Shown piece after piece: positions 42,533 to 51,426 of a DNA stretch of 54,573 bases. The translations under genes were made by a program, and so were the position numbers. Source of the stretch: Prevotella sp. (GTDB lineage Bacteria; Bacteroidota; Bacteroidia; Bacteroidales; Bacteroidaceae); NCBI GenBank assembly GCA_017619445.1, contig JAFZSI010000025.1, forward strand, positions 1 through 54,573, read 5' to 3'. The first letter of the stretch is position 1, and every line of letters begins with the position of its first letter. The notes under the pieces are model-generated. The model was given only the letters and a program-made list of their open reading frames with translations, was not told the DNA's origin and made no database searches.

Positions 42533-42564
42533 TATTGTCCAATAGTCTAATAGTCCAATAGTCA
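42533..42564. repeat. Four 8-bp tandem units (AATAGTCC) ending at the yigZ start
   Basis: TATTGTCC, AATAGTCT, AATAGTCC, AATAGTCA, with the yigZ ATG beginning at 42566. Same unit family as 34878-34917. Confidence 0.7.
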
Positions 42565-42565
42565 A

Positions 42566-43159
42566 ATGATAATGACCGACACCTATAAGACCATCACCAA
42601 CACTATAGGCGAGGGCTACTACACCGAGAAGCGTAGTAAGTTCCTCGCCTTTGCCCACCACGTTGAGACCATCGACGAGGTGAAGGAAATTGTGGCTCGA
42701 TACCGTAAAGAGTACTATGATGCCCGCCATGTCTGCTATGCCTACATGCTCGGGGCTGCGCGGACAGACTTCCGGGCTAACGACGATGGAGAACCCAGTT
42801 CCACAGCAGGCAAGCCCATTCTCGGCCAAATCAATGCCAACGAGCTGACCAACGTGCTCATCATCGTTGTGCGCTATTATGGCGGCGTGAACCTTGGCAC
42901 AGGTGGACTCATCGTGGCCTACAAAACCGCAGCCGCCGATGCCATTGCCCATTGTCAGATAGAGGAGCGTCAAGTGGAGGAGATTGTCAGCTACACCTTT
43001 GCCTATCCCATGATGAACGACGTGATGCGCATTGTCAAGGAGATGAATCCCCGTATTGTAAGCCAGACCTACGACAACACCTGCGAGATAAAGCTCAGCA
43101 TCCGGCAAAGTCAAGCCGAACAACTTCGGAGCCGTCTGCAAAAACTTTCTTTCGAATAA
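42566..43159 (+). CDS. yigZ: YigZ/IMPACT family protein
   Basis: A 197-residue protein of the UPF0029/IMPACT family. The N-terminal domain has EKRSKFLAFAHHV, HVCYAYMLG and the signature DDGEPSSTAGKPIL followed by VVRYYGGVNLGTGGL; the C-terminal domain (about 130-197) is the small DUF1949-like ferredoxin fold. In eukaryotes IMPACT regulates translation under stress; the bacterial role is unclear but nucleic-acid or ribosome binding is suspected. The ATG is embedded at the end of an 8-bp tandem array; a second ATG lies two codons later. Confidence 0.9.
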   Translation: MIMTDTYKTITNTIGEGYYTEKRSKFLAFAHHVETIDEVKEIVARYRKEYYDARHVCYAYMLGAARTDFRANDDGEPSSTAGKPILGQINANELTNVLIIVVRYYGGVNLGTGGLIVAYKTAAADAIAHCQIEERQVEEIVSYTFAYPMMNDVMRIVKEMNPRIVSQTYDNTCEIKLSIRQSQAEQLRSRLQKLSFE

Positions 43160-43225
43160 TCTGTGTAAGTAAGAACAAAGAAAGTTCGTTTTTCTTTGCC
43201 GAACGTGAAGATTTTATTCAATAAT

Positions 43226-43256
43226 TTTGTTATTTCGAAAACTATTATTATCTTTG
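43226..43256 (+). promoter_or_regulatory. Promoter of tRNA-Ser
   Basis: TTTG (43226-43229), 19 bp, TATCTTTG (43249-43256), full consensus, 13 bp before the tRNA 5' end. Confidence 0.7.
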
Positions 43257-43269
43257 CACCCGCGAATTA

Positions 43270-43357
43270 GGAAGGTTGGCAGAGTGAACGATCGCGCTGG
43301 ACTCGAAATCCGGTATACCCTTTTCGGGTATCGGGGGTTTGAATCCCTCACCTTCCG
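43270..43357 (+). tRNA. tRNA-Ser (anticodon CGA)
   Basis: An 88-nt class II tRNA. The acceptor GGAAGGT pairs with ACCTTCC and the discriminator base is G. The anticodon stem-loop CTGGA-CTCGAAA-TCCGG gives anticodon CGA, reading UCG. The long variable arm TACCC...GGGTA is typical of tRNA-Ser. The T arm GGGGGTTTGAATCCCTC is regular. CCA is not encoded. A terminator follows 13 bp later, so it is transcribed alone. Confidence 0.95.
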
Positions 43358-43370
43358 CGAAAACAACAAT

Positions 43371-43405
43371 AGAGAGAGTCTTAACGGCTCTCTTTTCTTT
43401 TTTTA
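43371..43405 (+). terminator. Terminator of tRNA-Ser
   Basis: AGAGAG...CTCTCT stem followed by TTTTCTTTTTTT. Confidence 0.8.
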
Positions 43406-43418
43406 ATACACGAAGTCT

Positions 43419-44174
43419 ATGTTTATAAGATGCTTGATGCTTAATACGGCAACGTTCGTTTTCTGCCTATTGCTGATGGGTTGTGGCAATGTGCAGGATA
43501 ATAATGCCCAGAAAGTGATTGACGCATATCCTGCGTTTAACATCAAGTATGCTGACAACAAACTTCTATTTCCCGATGGAACAGCCATTGTCTATGATGA
43601 TGGAAAAACAAAGAGTTTCACACAACAGCTGGACAATAGCGACATTGAAGATATGTTCTCAATGACGTATGAGGTTGGTGATTCTGTTCCTGCCTATCTC
43701 AACGATTGTGGACGAAGCAGAAACGAGGCGCTATTCAAGAAAATGTATGGCGACAGCAAAGCAGCAGTCCGAAAGAACTTGGTGAAAGTAAACTGGTTTG
43801 GGCGGATGATTCCATTTACAAGGGTTAATGGCGCTTCCGTGCAGCTGCGCAAAGTAGCATACGAGTTAGCAAGGCTTCCCCATCTTCGGCACTATCTTAC
43901 CAATGCTTCTTCCTTCAACTGGCGAAAGGTGAGAGGCGCAAACCGTCAGAGCGCGCATAGCTATGGAATAGCCATCGACATCAATACCGTGTTCTCAGAC
44001 TATTGGCTGTGGAAAAATCCAAACTGTACGGAAACTGATACCCTGATATACCAGAACAGAATCCCAAAAGAGATTGTCAATGTGTTTGAGAAGTATGGTT
44101 TTATTTGGGGCGGCAGGTGGTATCACTACGACACCATGCACTTTGAATATAGGCCTGAATTGTTAAGGAAGTAA
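43419..44174 (+). CDS. M15-family D,D-peptidase-like lipoprotein (VanY type)
   Basis: A 251-residue exported lipoprotein: signal MFIRCLMLNTATFVFCLLLMGC with the lipobox LLMGC. The catalytic domain carries the zinc motif of peptidase M15: SAHSYGIAIDIN (H-x6-D) near 192 and GGRWYHYDTMHFEYRPELL (catalytic Asp and final His ligand) at the end. Such enzymes remove the terminal D-Ala of peptidoglycan stems or act as endopeptidases. No promoter is evident; transcription may follow read-through of the tRNA terminator. Confidence 0.85.
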   Translation: MFIRCLMLNTATFVFCLLLMGCGNVQDNNAQKVIDAYPAFNIKYADNKLLFPDGTAIVYDDGKTKSFTQQLDNSDIEDMFSMTYEVGDSVPAYLNDCGRSRNEALFKKMYGDSKAAVRKNLVKVNWFGRMIPFTRVNGASVQLRKVAYELARLPHLRHYLTNASSFNWRKVRGANRQSAHSYGIAIDINTVFSDYWLWKNPNCTETDTLIYQNRIPKEIVNVFEKYGFIWGGRWYHYDTMHFEYRPELLRK

Positions 44175-44260
44175 AGTATAGTAAAGGTGATTCACACTTT
44201 ACCCCAATAGTTTATCAAAGCATCCCAGTTTTTCACAATTCTGATTTCTTTTTTAGTTCG

Positions 44261-44285
44261 CAGCGTTGCATTCTCTGAAACGCTG
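44261..44285 (+). terminator. Hairpin downstream of the M15 gene
   Basis: CAGCGTT / AACGCTG, perfect 7-bp stem with an 11-nt loop, then a GC-rich stretch and TTTTT. Probable terminator in the 295-bp spacer, which otherwise shows nothing clear. Confidence 0.5.
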
Positions 44286-44469
44286 TGCGCGGTTGTTTTT
44301 ATGTTTTTCGTCTGTTTTTCCCGTTTTTCGTGAACGATTGCCATGTTTCTGTGTATGCATTAGTGGAGAATGGAGTTAAGGGCTTTTGGAGGAATTAACG
44401 AGTTGTAAAAAAGTTGAATCGTAGAATAATAGCATATCAGAAAACGTTTAATCATTAAAGAAAACGGAA

Positions 44470-45627
44470 ATGAGACGAAAAAGGTTTTTATCAAGTGTCG
44501 TAGCCATGATGTTGGCTGCCAGTTCGTGGTCGCAGACCATGGCTGTACGTGTGGAAAGTCCGATTGTGACGGAGAAGGACTTCGTGTGGTATGTGGAGCA
44601 GAAAGAGGCGTGGAAGGCGCTGACGGAGAAAGAGCCGCAGAACGAGACGGCCTGGCTGAACTACTACCATGCGGCTCGCTACATGAGCTGGTTTCAGCAA
44701 GGTGACTCGACTGCCAAACAGGTGGTAAGCGACATGGAAAAGACCATTCCCGAATCTTACACCTTTAACCTGTGCGCCTACCGCGAATCTGTGTCCGGAA
44801 AGGGATATGGTGAATCTAAGAAGTATGCTGAGGCTGCGCTGACGAAGCTGCCCGACGAGATGCAGTTTTTCGATTATGATCAGTGGGTGTGCTACCTGGC
44901 CATGCAGGGCGACGAGGCCAGAATGAGGCCGATGGCAAAACGCTATTTTGACAGTGGCATCTACTCGGAGGCGGTGCTGCGCTACAGCTACAACGAGCTG
45001 GCTGGCATGGACGAGGGCGGCATCTACATTTCAAGCGGCGACGCTGTCATTATCCCGAAGTGGCTCATTCAGGAGGGCATGAACGTGCACAAGGACAAGA
45101 CCATTGTGTGTGCGCCGTTCCTGGCGGTGAAGGAATACCGCGAGTGGCTGTTCCACAAATTGGGTGTCGCGTTGCCAGCACTAAAGGAACCTGCCTCCGC
45201 AGAGGACTATGACACCAACGAGCATGCGCTGTTGCAGGCCATCATCGACAAGTATGGCAGCAAGGTGTATTTCTCTACCACCACACCCTCCGGAATAATG
45301 GAACCATGGGAGCAGCATCTCTATAACGAGGGGCTGTTGCTGAAATACTCGAAGAAACCGTATGACAACCTCAGTGTGAAGCGGCGCAATGTGGAGGAGC
45401 GCTATATGCTGGAGTATCTGCTCGTGTCGTTTCGTCCGGAATGGACCAGTGGTCAGCGCATGTCAGCCAATTATGCCGTGCTACTTGCCGACTTGTTGCC
45501 CTATTATGCCAAGCACGACAAGAAACGCTACGACTGGTTGATGAGACTGCTGGTGAGCGGCATAACAAACACTTCGCTGAGCGAGGAACAGAAGGAACAG
45601 TTCATGAACCAGTTGAAAAACAAGTAG
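44470..45627 (+). CDS. Exported protein of unknown function upstream of an ECF sigma gene
   Basis: A 385-residue protein with a signal peptide (MRRKRFLSSVVAMMLAASSW, cleaved near SQ). The mature part is largely helical with TPR-like segments (AWLNYYHAARYMSWFQQGD, AEAALTKLPDEMQFFDYDQW). It then has an alpha/beta portion, YISSGDAVIIPKWLIQEGM, that resembles a short catalytic-like fold. No family is recognised with confidence. It ends 3 bp before the sigma factor ATG, so the three genes 44470-46597 form one unit and the product may be an input or target of the sigma system. Confidence 0.6.
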   Translation: MRRKRFLSSVVAMMLAASSWSQTMAVRVESPIVTEKDFVWYVEQKEAWKALTEKEPQNETAWLNYYHAARYMSWFQQGDSTAKQVVSDMEKTIPESYTFNLCAYRESVSGKGYGESKKYAEAALTKLPDEMQFFDYDQWVCYLAMQGDEARMRPMAKRYFDSGIYSEAVLRYSYNELAGMDEGGIYISSGDAVIIPKWLIQEGMNVHKDKTIVCAPFLAVKEYREWLFHKLGVALPALKEPASAEDYDTNEHALLQAIIDKYGSKVYFSTTTPSGIMEPWEQHLYNEGLLLKYSKKPYDNLSVKRRNVEERYMLEYLLVSFRPEWTSGQRMSANYAVLLADLLPYYAKHDKKRYDWLMRLLVSGITNTSLSEEQKEQFMNQLKNK

Positions 45628-45630
45628 GCC

Positions 45631-46200
45631 ATGCTGATTCCCCTAAGACTGTCGGCACAGACAGATGAACAGTTGATGCAGCGGTCAGCCCGTGGAAGTG
45701 ACCGTGCCTTCGAAGAGCTCTACAGCCGCCATGCCAGGCGGTTGCAGGGTTTCTTTGTCAGACGCTTGGGAAGCGATGCTGACTTGGCTGCCGACCTGAT
45801 GCACGACACGTTTCTCAGACTGTATGCAGCCCGTGAAAAATACCGTGAGGGAAACTGTTTCCGTGCCTGGCTCTACACCATTGCCTACAACCTGCTGAAG
45901 AACCATCACAGAAGAAACCTTATGGTGGAGTCGTCGCCAACTATCATGGAGAGTGAGATTGCAGACGACAGCAACATTGAGATTGATATGGATGCCACGA
46001 TTCTTCGCAATGCCCTTCGCCATGCGCTCAGCAGGTTGCCCGAGCCATACGCCATGCTCTTTTCACTTCACTATGAAGAAGAACTGACCATACCGCAGAT
46101 TGCGCAAATCACCCAGTTGCCCGAGGGCACCGTGAAGTCGCGCCTGCACAAAGCAATGACAATAATAAAAACAATGATTAAGCAATATGAAAATTACTGA
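45631..46200 (+). CDS. ECF (extracytoplasmic function) RNA polymerase sigma factor
   Basis: A 189-residue sigma-70-family factor. Region 2 spans about 25-95 (AFEELYSRHARRLQGFFVRRL, LMHDTFLRLYAAREKYREGNCFRAWLYTIAYN). Region 4 lies near 130-185 (ALSRLPEPYAMLFSLHYEEELTIPQIAQITQLPEGTVKSRL). No region 1.1 or 3 is present, as expected for ECF factors. The gene follows the exported protein gene by 3 bp and overlaps the next gene by 14 bp. The first residues (MLIPLRLSAQ) look poorly conserved, and a shorter start is possible. Confidence 0.92.
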   Translation: MLIPLRLSAQTDEQLMQRSARGSDRAFEELYSRHARRLQGFFVRRLGSDADLAADLMHDTFLRLYAAREKYREGNCFRAWLYTIAYNLLKNHHRRNLMVESSPTIMESEIADDSNIEIDMDATILRNALRHALSRLPEPYAMLFSLHYEEELTIPQIAQITQLPEGTVKSRLHKAMTIIKTMIKQYENY

Positions 46201-46597
46201 ACAAGACATCATCCGCACGGCCAGAAAGTTGCGTGACGAGGAAAACCAGCAGCTTCAGGTGCGAACCAAGTTCAACAATGGCCGCCCTCATCGACATTTT
46301 CCTGCGTGGCTTGCTGCTGTTCCGGCTGCCGCAGTCATTGGGTTTATGCTTGGCATCTGGACCAAGTCGAACCTGCAGAACGATTCACCGCTGACGGCAA
46401 TTGTAGATACTGTTTATATAAAAGTACACGATGAACCGACCACTCCCGACACGGCTGTCCATGTAGAGGTTTCTCAAAAGGCCCCAACCGTGAAGCGTGT
46501 CAGGCATTCAACGGCAGTCAGGCATGAACAAAAAAGTGTATCTGGAAAACCAATGGCCGACGACAACATTCGCTATGACCTGTTGGTGAAAGATTGA
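46187..46597 (+). CDS. Single-span membrane protein, probable anti-sigma factor
   Basis: A 136-residue protein whose gene overlaps the ECF sigma gene by 14 bp. It has a charged cytoplasmic N-terminus (about 1-40), one membrane helix (AWLAAVPAAAVIGFMLGIW near 41-60) and a short polar periplasmic part. That topology and coupling fit a small anti-sigma factor, although no zinc-binding HxxxCxxC motif is present, so the mechanism would differ from ZAS-type proteins. It ends 8 bp before the convergent ABC-F gene ends. Confidence 0.6.
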   Translation: MKITEQDIIRTARKLRDEENQQLQVRTKFNNGRPHRHFPAWLAAVPAAAVIGFMLGIWTKSNLQNDSPLTAIVDTVYIKVHDEPTTPDTAVHVEVSQKAPTVKRVRHSTAVRHEQKSVSGKPMADDNIRYDLLVKD

Positions 46598-46605
46598 AGT
46601 GCAGG

Positions 46606-48420
46606 CTAAGCCAATTCAGAGAGCTCCAGCCAGCGCATGCTTTTCTCGTCGAGTTCCTCCTTCAGCACAGGCAGTCGTTTGCTCTTTTCGGTGAGTGCCT
46701 CAATGCTGAGCGTGCCGCTGCAAAGCTGCTCTTCAAGTTCGTGCTGCTCTGCTTCAAGTGCGGCTATGTCTTTCTCCAACTGCTCAAATTCAAACCTCTC
46801 TTTGAATGTCATGCGGCGGCGTGTGTCATTGCGGTATGATGCCTTGCTGGTTTTGGGGGTTGCGCTTTGAGGTTTTTGTTTTGATTTTTGTGCTTTTTCT
46901 TTTGCGGCATCGGCAGACTTCATGGTCGACCATTGGCGGTATTGGGTGTAGTTGCCAGGAAAATCCTGCACATGGCCTTCACCATGAAACACCAGCAGGT
47001 GGTCAACAACCTTGTCGGTGAAGTAGCGGTCGTGGCTCACCACGATGACACAGCCTGGGAAGTCGGTGAGGTATTCTTCCAGTATCTGCAGGGTTTGAAT
47101 GTCAAGGTCGTTGGTGGGCTCGTCAAGGACAAGGAAATTGGGGTTGCGCATGAGCACGGTACAGAGGTAAAGCTTGCGTTTCTCACCGCCGCTGAGCTTA
47201 TAGACATAGTTGTGTTGCTGTTCAGGAGTAAAGAGAAAATGCTGCAGGAATTGTGAAGCAGACAAGTGGCGTCCGCTGCCCATGTCAATGTACTCGGCAA
47301 TGTCAGTAACTACATCGATAACCTTCTGTTGCTCATTGAATTGCAGACCTTCCTGCGAGAAATAGCCGAAGCGCACAGTATCACCAATATCAAAGCGTCC
47401 GCTGTCAATGGGTTCCAGTCCAAGAAGCATTTTGATGAAGGTTGATTTGCCTGTGCCGTTGCTTCCCACGATACCCATTTTCTCGAAGCGGGCAAAGTTG
47501 TAGTAGAAGTCTTTGAGGATGATTTTTTGTTGGTCGGTTGAGGAGGGATAAGCCTTAGATATGTATTGGCATTCGAATATTTTACTGCCAATGTAGATGT
47601 TGCTCGACTTCAACCGCATTTGGCGTTCCTCAATGCGCTGTTTGGCCACACGTTCCAATTCGTAGAAAGCCTCTTCTCGTGAGCGTGCTTTGTGACCTCG
47701 TGCTTGTGGCTGACGGCGCATCCATTCCAACTCACGTCGGTAGAGGTTGTTGGCTCGTGTTATTTCAGCGCGCATGTTGTCTATGCGCTCCTGTCGTTTT
47801 TCCAGATAGTAGGCATAGTTGCCTCGGTATGTGTATAGACTTTGGTTGTCAATCTCCAGGATAAGATTGCACACGCGGTCAAGGAAAAAACGGTCGTGGG
47901 TAACCATGAGCAGCGTGCGGTTGCCACGGCTCAGGAATCCTTCGAGCCACTCAATCATTTCAAGGTCAAGATGGTTGGTAGGCTCATCGAGAATCAGGAA
48001 GTCGGGGTCGGTAATGAGTGCGTTGGCTAACGCCACACGTTTTTGCTGTCCACCACTGAGTTGCCCCATGGGCTGGTTCAGGTCGCCTATTTTCAGCTGT
48101 GTGAGAATCTGTTTGGCGCGCAGTATTTTTTCTTCCTCGCCCTGATGGTTGAAACATGCGTCGAGCACCGACTCATCTGGGTCGAAGTGGGGTGACTGTT
48201 CCAGATAGCCAATGCGCAGGTCACGACGGTAAATGATGCTGCCATTCTCATAGCCTTCCTGCCCGGTGAGGATGGAAAGTAGCGTGGTCTTACCCGTTCC
48301 GTTTTGAGCAATCAGCCCCACGCGCTGCCCTTCGGCAATGCTGAAACTGATGTTGTTGAACAGTTCCTGCGCACCGAAATGCTTGGTGAGATTCTGAACG
48401 TCAAGAACGGGGCTTGGCAT
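46606..48420 (-). CDS. ABC-F family ATPase (Uup-like)
   Basis: A 604-residue soluble protein with two ABC ATPase domains and no membrane segment. Domain 1: Walker A AQNGTGKTT near 38, signature LSGGQQKR, Walker B LILDEPTNHLD. Domain 2: GSNGTGKST, LSGGEKRK, LVLDEPTNDLD. The linker between them is arginine-rich and helical (ERIDNMRAEITRANNLYRRELEW). A C-terminal coiled coil (EQLEKDIAALEAEQHELEEQL) is characteristic of the Uup subgroup. ABC-F proteins act on ribosomes; Uup is linked to DNA and ribosome quality functions. It lies 5 bp downstream of engB. Confidence 0.88.
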   Translation of the reverse strand: MPSPVLDVQNLTKHFGAQELFNNISFSIAEGQRVGLIAQNGTGKTTLLSILTGQEGYENGSIIYRRDLRIGYLEQSPHFDPDESVLDACFNHQGEEEKILRAKQILTQLKIGDLNQPMGQLSGGQQKRVALANALITDPDFLILDEPTNHLDLEMIEWLEGFLSRGNRTLLMVTHDRFFLDRVCNLILEIDNQSLYTYRGNYAYYLEKRQERIDNMRAEITRANNLYRRELEWMRRQPQARGHKARSREEAFYELERVAKQRIEERQMRLKSSNIYIGSKIFECQYISKAYPSSTDQQKIILKDFYYNFARFEKMGIVGSNGTGKSTFIKMLLGLEPIDSGRFDIGDTVRFGYFSQEGLQFNEQQKVIDVVTDIAEYIDMGSGRHLSASQFLQHFLFTPEQQHNYVYKLSGGEKRKLYLCTVLMRNPNFLVLDEPTNDLDIQTLQILEEYLTDFPGCVIVVSHDRYFTDKVVDHLLVFHGEGHVQDFPGNYTQYRQWSTMKSADAAKEKAQKSKQKPQSATPKTSKASYRNDTRRRMTFKERFEFEQLEKDIAALEAEQHELEEQLCSGTLSIEALTEKSKRLPVLKEELDEKSMRWLELSELA

Positions 48421-48425
48421 GTTTT

Positions 48426-49031
48426 CTATTTTTCTTCCAACTCCTTGTTAATCGACTCAATGTAGCTGAGCAGTTCGTCGCGGCCCATTTTTTTCTCTGC
48501 GCTGGTGATGAAGTAGGGCGGCATTTCTTCCCAGGTCTCAAACATCTTCTGTTCGTAGGCAGCCACACTTTCGCGAATCTTGGCGGTCGAAAGTTTGTCT
48601 GCCTTGGTGAAGACAATGGAGAAAGGAATGCCCGACTGTCCGAGCCAGTCCATAAACTCGCGGTCAATCAACTGCTGCTCATGACGGATGTCAACAAGCA
48701 CAAACACATTGGCCAGCTGTTTGCGCTGCAGGATGTAGGAGCTTATCATCTGCTCCAGTTTCTGCCGTTCGGTCTTGCTTCGTTTGGCGTAGCCATAGCC
48801 AGGCAAATCCACCAGATACCACTCGTTGTTGATGATGAAGTGGTTGATGAGCAGTGTTTTGCCCGGCGTTGCCGATGTTTTTGCAAGGTTCTTGTGGTTG
48901 CAAAGCATGTTGATGAGGCTCGACTTTCCAACGTTTGAGCGCCCAATGAACGCATACTCAGGCTTGTTGTCGGCTGGGCATTTAGAAACCGTGGGACTGC
49001 TGACAACAAATGCAGATTTAGTTATTTCCAT
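48426..49031 (-). CDS. engB: Ribosome biogenesis GTPase EngB (YihA/YsxC)
   Basis: A 201-residue GTPase required for late 50S subunit assembly. All G motifs are present: GRSNVGKSS (G1, near 31), TPGKT (G2), DLPGYG (G3), TKAD (G4) and TSAEK (G5). Length and layout match the family. It is the first gene of the engB-ABC-F operon, with both products expected to act on ribosomes, and is divergent from recR. Confidence 0.95.
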   Translation of the reverse strand: MEITKSAFVVSSPTVSKCPADNKPEYAFIGRSNVGKSSLINMLCNHKNLAKTSATPGKTLLINHFIINNEWYLVDLPGYGYAKRSKTERQKLEQMISSYILQRKQLANVFVLVDIRHEQQLIDREFMDWLGQSGIPFSIVFTKADKLSTAKIRESVAAYEQKMFETWEEMPPYFITSAEKKMGRDELLSYIESINKELEEK

Positions 49032-49056
49032 GTCGCTTGGTTTAAAATTTCTGCTG

Positions 49057-49064
49057 CAAAAGTA
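49057..49064 (-). promoter_or_regulatory. -7 box of engB
   Basis: TACTTTTG on the minus strand matches TAnnTTTG; leader about 20 nt. No matching -33 element. Confidence 0.4.
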
Positions 49065-49086
49065 CTGAAAATCTCTGAAAAAACAC

Positions 49087-49094
49087 TAACTTTG
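49087..49094 (+). promoter_or_regulatory. -7 box of recR
   Basis: TAACTTTG matches TAnnTTTG, 52 bp before the recR ATG, back to back with the engB box. Confidence 0.4.
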
Positions 49095-49146
49095 CACCAT
49101 TATTCTGCTCTGTAGCCATGAGAATGGACAATAGAAGTGCATAAAC

Positions 49147-49758
49147 ATGAACCAGTTATATCCTTCGCAACTGTTAGAGAAGGCGGTGGCCGAGTTTTCC
49201 AAACTGCCTGGAGTGGGGCGCAAGACAGCTTTGCGCCATGTGCTCCACATGCTCCGTCAGGACGATGAGGAGGTGAGGCGCTTTGCCGAGGCCATTGTCA
49301 GGCTGAAGGGCGAGGTGAAATACTGCTCGGTGTGCCACAACATCAGCGACACCGACATTTGCCCTATCTGTGCTGACCAGCGCCGCGACAGCAAAACCGT
49401 CTGTGTGGTGGAGAACATACAGGACGTCATGGCCATTGAGAATACCCAGCAGTACCACGGGCTCTACCATGTGTTGGGTGGCATCATTTCGCCCATGGAC
49501 GGCATAGGCCCTGCCGACATTGAGATTGACTCGCTCGTGAGAAGGGTAGAGCAGGGTGGAGTAGAGGAGGTGATACTGGCGCTGAGTTCCACCATGGAGG
49601 GCGACACCACCAATTTCTATATCTTCCGCAAGCTGGCTCATACCGACGTGAGGGTGAGTGTCATTGCGCGTGGCATCAGCGTGGGCAACGAGATAGAATA
49701 TACCGACGAGGTTACCTTGGGACGCTCCATTCAGAACCGCATACCGTTTGGAGGGTAG
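49147..49758 (+). CDS. recR: Recombination protein RecR
   Basis: RecR works with RecO/RecF to load RecA at gaps. The 203-residue protein has the N-terminal helix-hairpin-helix ([20 protein letters not shown]), the four-Cys zinc finger ([17 protein letters not shown] near 58-72), and the Toprim domain ([14 protein letters not shown], with acidic residues). It ends in the Walker-B-like region preceding [10 protein letters not shown]. Length is typical. The downstream membrane protein and glycosyltransferase genes follow on the same strand. Confidence 0.96.
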   Translation: MNQLYPSQLLEKAVAEFSKLPGVGRKTALRHVLHMLRQDDEEVRRFAEAIVRLKGEVKYCSVCHNISDTDICPICADQRRDSKTVCVVENIQDVMAIENTQQYHGLYHVLGGIISPMDGIGPADIEIDSLVRRVEQGGVEEVILALSSTMEGDTTNFYIFRKLAHTDVRVSVIARGISVGNEIEYTDEVTLGRSIQNRIPFGG

Positions 49759-49810
49759 CCCCCCTGCATCCGAAGGCCATTAGCAACGAAGTTCAAAAGA
49801 AAAAGAAAAT

Positions 49811-50233
49811 ATGAAACAGACTCAAAAAATACTGATGACCCTTTTCATCGCCATTGTGGCGGTGGCACTTCTCATGGTGCTGCTTTTCGAAACCAATGTG
49901 ATTGAGCCCGGTTCGCTGGCAGGCAGAGAGAGTGTGGAGTTCAACGTGCTCTCCATTGTTGAGCTGGCCACCGTCTTCGCCATTCCCTTGGCTCTCCGTT
50001 TGTTTAGGTTCAAGAAAATCAAGAGTCAGCTCGTTGCCAGTCCGGCCAGCAAACTGAGGCTGTGGGGCATTGTGCGCCTGCTCATGCTGGGTTTGCCGCT
50101 GTTGGCTTGCGTGCTGTTCTACTATCTGTTTTTCATGAAAGCCGCCTTTGGCTATCTGGCCATCATCCTGCTGCTGAGCATGTTGTTTGTGTGGCCGTCA
50201 ATGGGCAAGTGCGAGTCTGAGACCACAGCATGA
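49811..50233 (+). CDS. Four-helix membrane protein of unknown function
   Basis: A 140-residue protein with hydrophobic helices at about 8-29 (LMTLFIAIVAVALLMVLLFE), 45-63 (VLSIVELATVFAIPLALRL), 86-109 and 113-131. No family is recognised. Its last codons overlap the start of the glycosyltransferase gene by 4 bp (ATGA), so it is translationally coupled. A supporting role in the same membrane process as the glycosyltransferase is possible. Confidence 0.6.
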   Translation: MKQTQKILMTLFIAIVAVALLMVLLFETNVIEPGSLAGRESVEFNVLSIVELATVFAIPLALRLFRFKKIKSQLVASPASKLRLWGIVRLLMLGLPLLACVLFYYLFFMKAAFGYLAIILLLSMLFVWPSMGKCESETTA

Positions 50234-51426
50234 AACTGAGCATCATCATCGTCAGCTACAACGTCAGGTACTACCTGCAGCAGTGCTTGGAGAGCGTTGA
50301 GAGAGCATCGGCAAATATCGATGCCGAAGTCATTGTGTATGACAATCATTCCAGCGACGACTCTGTGGGCTACCTGCAGCCTCTTTTCCCCAATGTGCGT
50401 TTCATTGAGGGCAACCACAACATAGGCTTTGCTCGAGGCAACAACGTGGCCATACGTCAGAGCAAGGGCGAATATGTGCTGCTGCTCAACCCCGACACAT
50501 TCATTGGCGAGGACGTGCTCAGCCAGACGCTGGCATTCATGGACCAGCATCCCAAGGCAGGTGCTTTGGGTGTGCAGATGCTCAACAACGATGGCACACG
50601 GGCCATGGAGTCACGCCGTGGCATACCTTCACCCATGACGGCTTTCTACAAGCTGAGTGGACTATGCCGCCGTTTTCCCAAGAGCCGCCGTTTTGGACAC
50701 TACTATATGGGCTACCTCTCCTGGGATGAGCCCCAGCAGATTGAGGTGGTCAGCGGAGCCTTCTGCCTGTTGCGCCGCGATGCACTCAACAAGGTGGGGC
50801 TGCTCGACGAGGACTTCTTTATGTATGGCGAGGACATCGACCTCTCTTACCGAATCCTGAAGGGTGGTTTCGAAAACTGGTACCATCCCGTGCGCATCCT
50901 TCACTACAAAGGCGAGAGCACAGAGAAGACCTCCTTCCGCTACGTGCATGTGTTCTACGAGGCCATGCTCATCTTCTTCCGCAAGCACTACAGCCATTTG
51001 GGACTCTTGGTGAGCATACCCATCCGTATTGCCGTGTGGCTCAAGGCCACCGCAGCCCTGTTCGGAATGCTGGTGACAAAGGCACGAAAGGCTCTTGGAC
51101 TTGCAGCCCGTCAACGCAGACAGGCTCCCGACTATGTGTTCGTAGGCACAGAGCAAGCCAGCCAGTCGTTCCTGCAGACCATAGAGAAAAAAGGTCTGGA
51201 GGCACGTACCATCATCGGCGACAGCCAGACCCTGCCCGAAGGACACAACGGCCAACTCAACCAGACAGACAGCCACAAGCAAGTGTGCGTGGTCTATGAC
51301 ACAGAGGCTTACGGCTACCGTGAGATACTCAACATCTTCGCGCACAACACACAGCCCAACGTCACCATAGGCACCTACAGCCAGCAGAACAACATCATCA
51401 TCACCAGCAAGGAGATTCTCACATGA
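50230..51426 (+). CDS. Glycosyltransferase family 2 protein
   Basis: A 398-residue GT-A fold transferase. The N-terminus is LSIIIVSYNVRYYLQQCLES; nucleotide-binding and metal residues lie in VYDNHSSDDS and LLNPDTFIGEDVL (near 30-95); and SGAFCLLRRDALNKVGLLDEDFFMYGEDIDLSYRI near 165-200 is typical of rhamnosyl-type GT2 enzymes. After a hydrophobic stretch near 265-285, a second C-terminal region (YVFVGTEQASQSFLQTIEKKG onwards) looks like a small Rossmann-like extension. Predicted to act in cell-surface polysaccharide synthesis. It overlaps both neighbours by 4 bp. Confidence 0.88.
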   Translation: MKLSIIIVSYNVRYYLQQCLESVERASANIDAEVIVYDNHSSDDSVGYLQPLFPNVRFIEGNHNIGFARGNNVAIRQSKGEYVLLLNPDTFIGEDVLSQTLAFMDQHPKAGALGVQMLNNDGTRAMESRRGIPSPMTAFYKLSGLCRRFPKSRRFGHYYMGYLSWDEPQQIEVVSGAFCLLRRDALNKVGLLDEDFFMYGEDIDLSYRILKGGFENWYHPVRILHYKGESTEKTSFRYVHVFYEAMLIFFRKHYSHLGLLVSIPIRIAVWLKATAALFGMLVTKARKALGLAARQRRQAPDYVFVGTEQASQSFLQTIEKKGLEARTIIGDSQTLPEGHNGQLNQTDSHKQVCVVYDTEAYGYREILNIFAHNTQPNVTIGTYSQQNNIIITSKEILT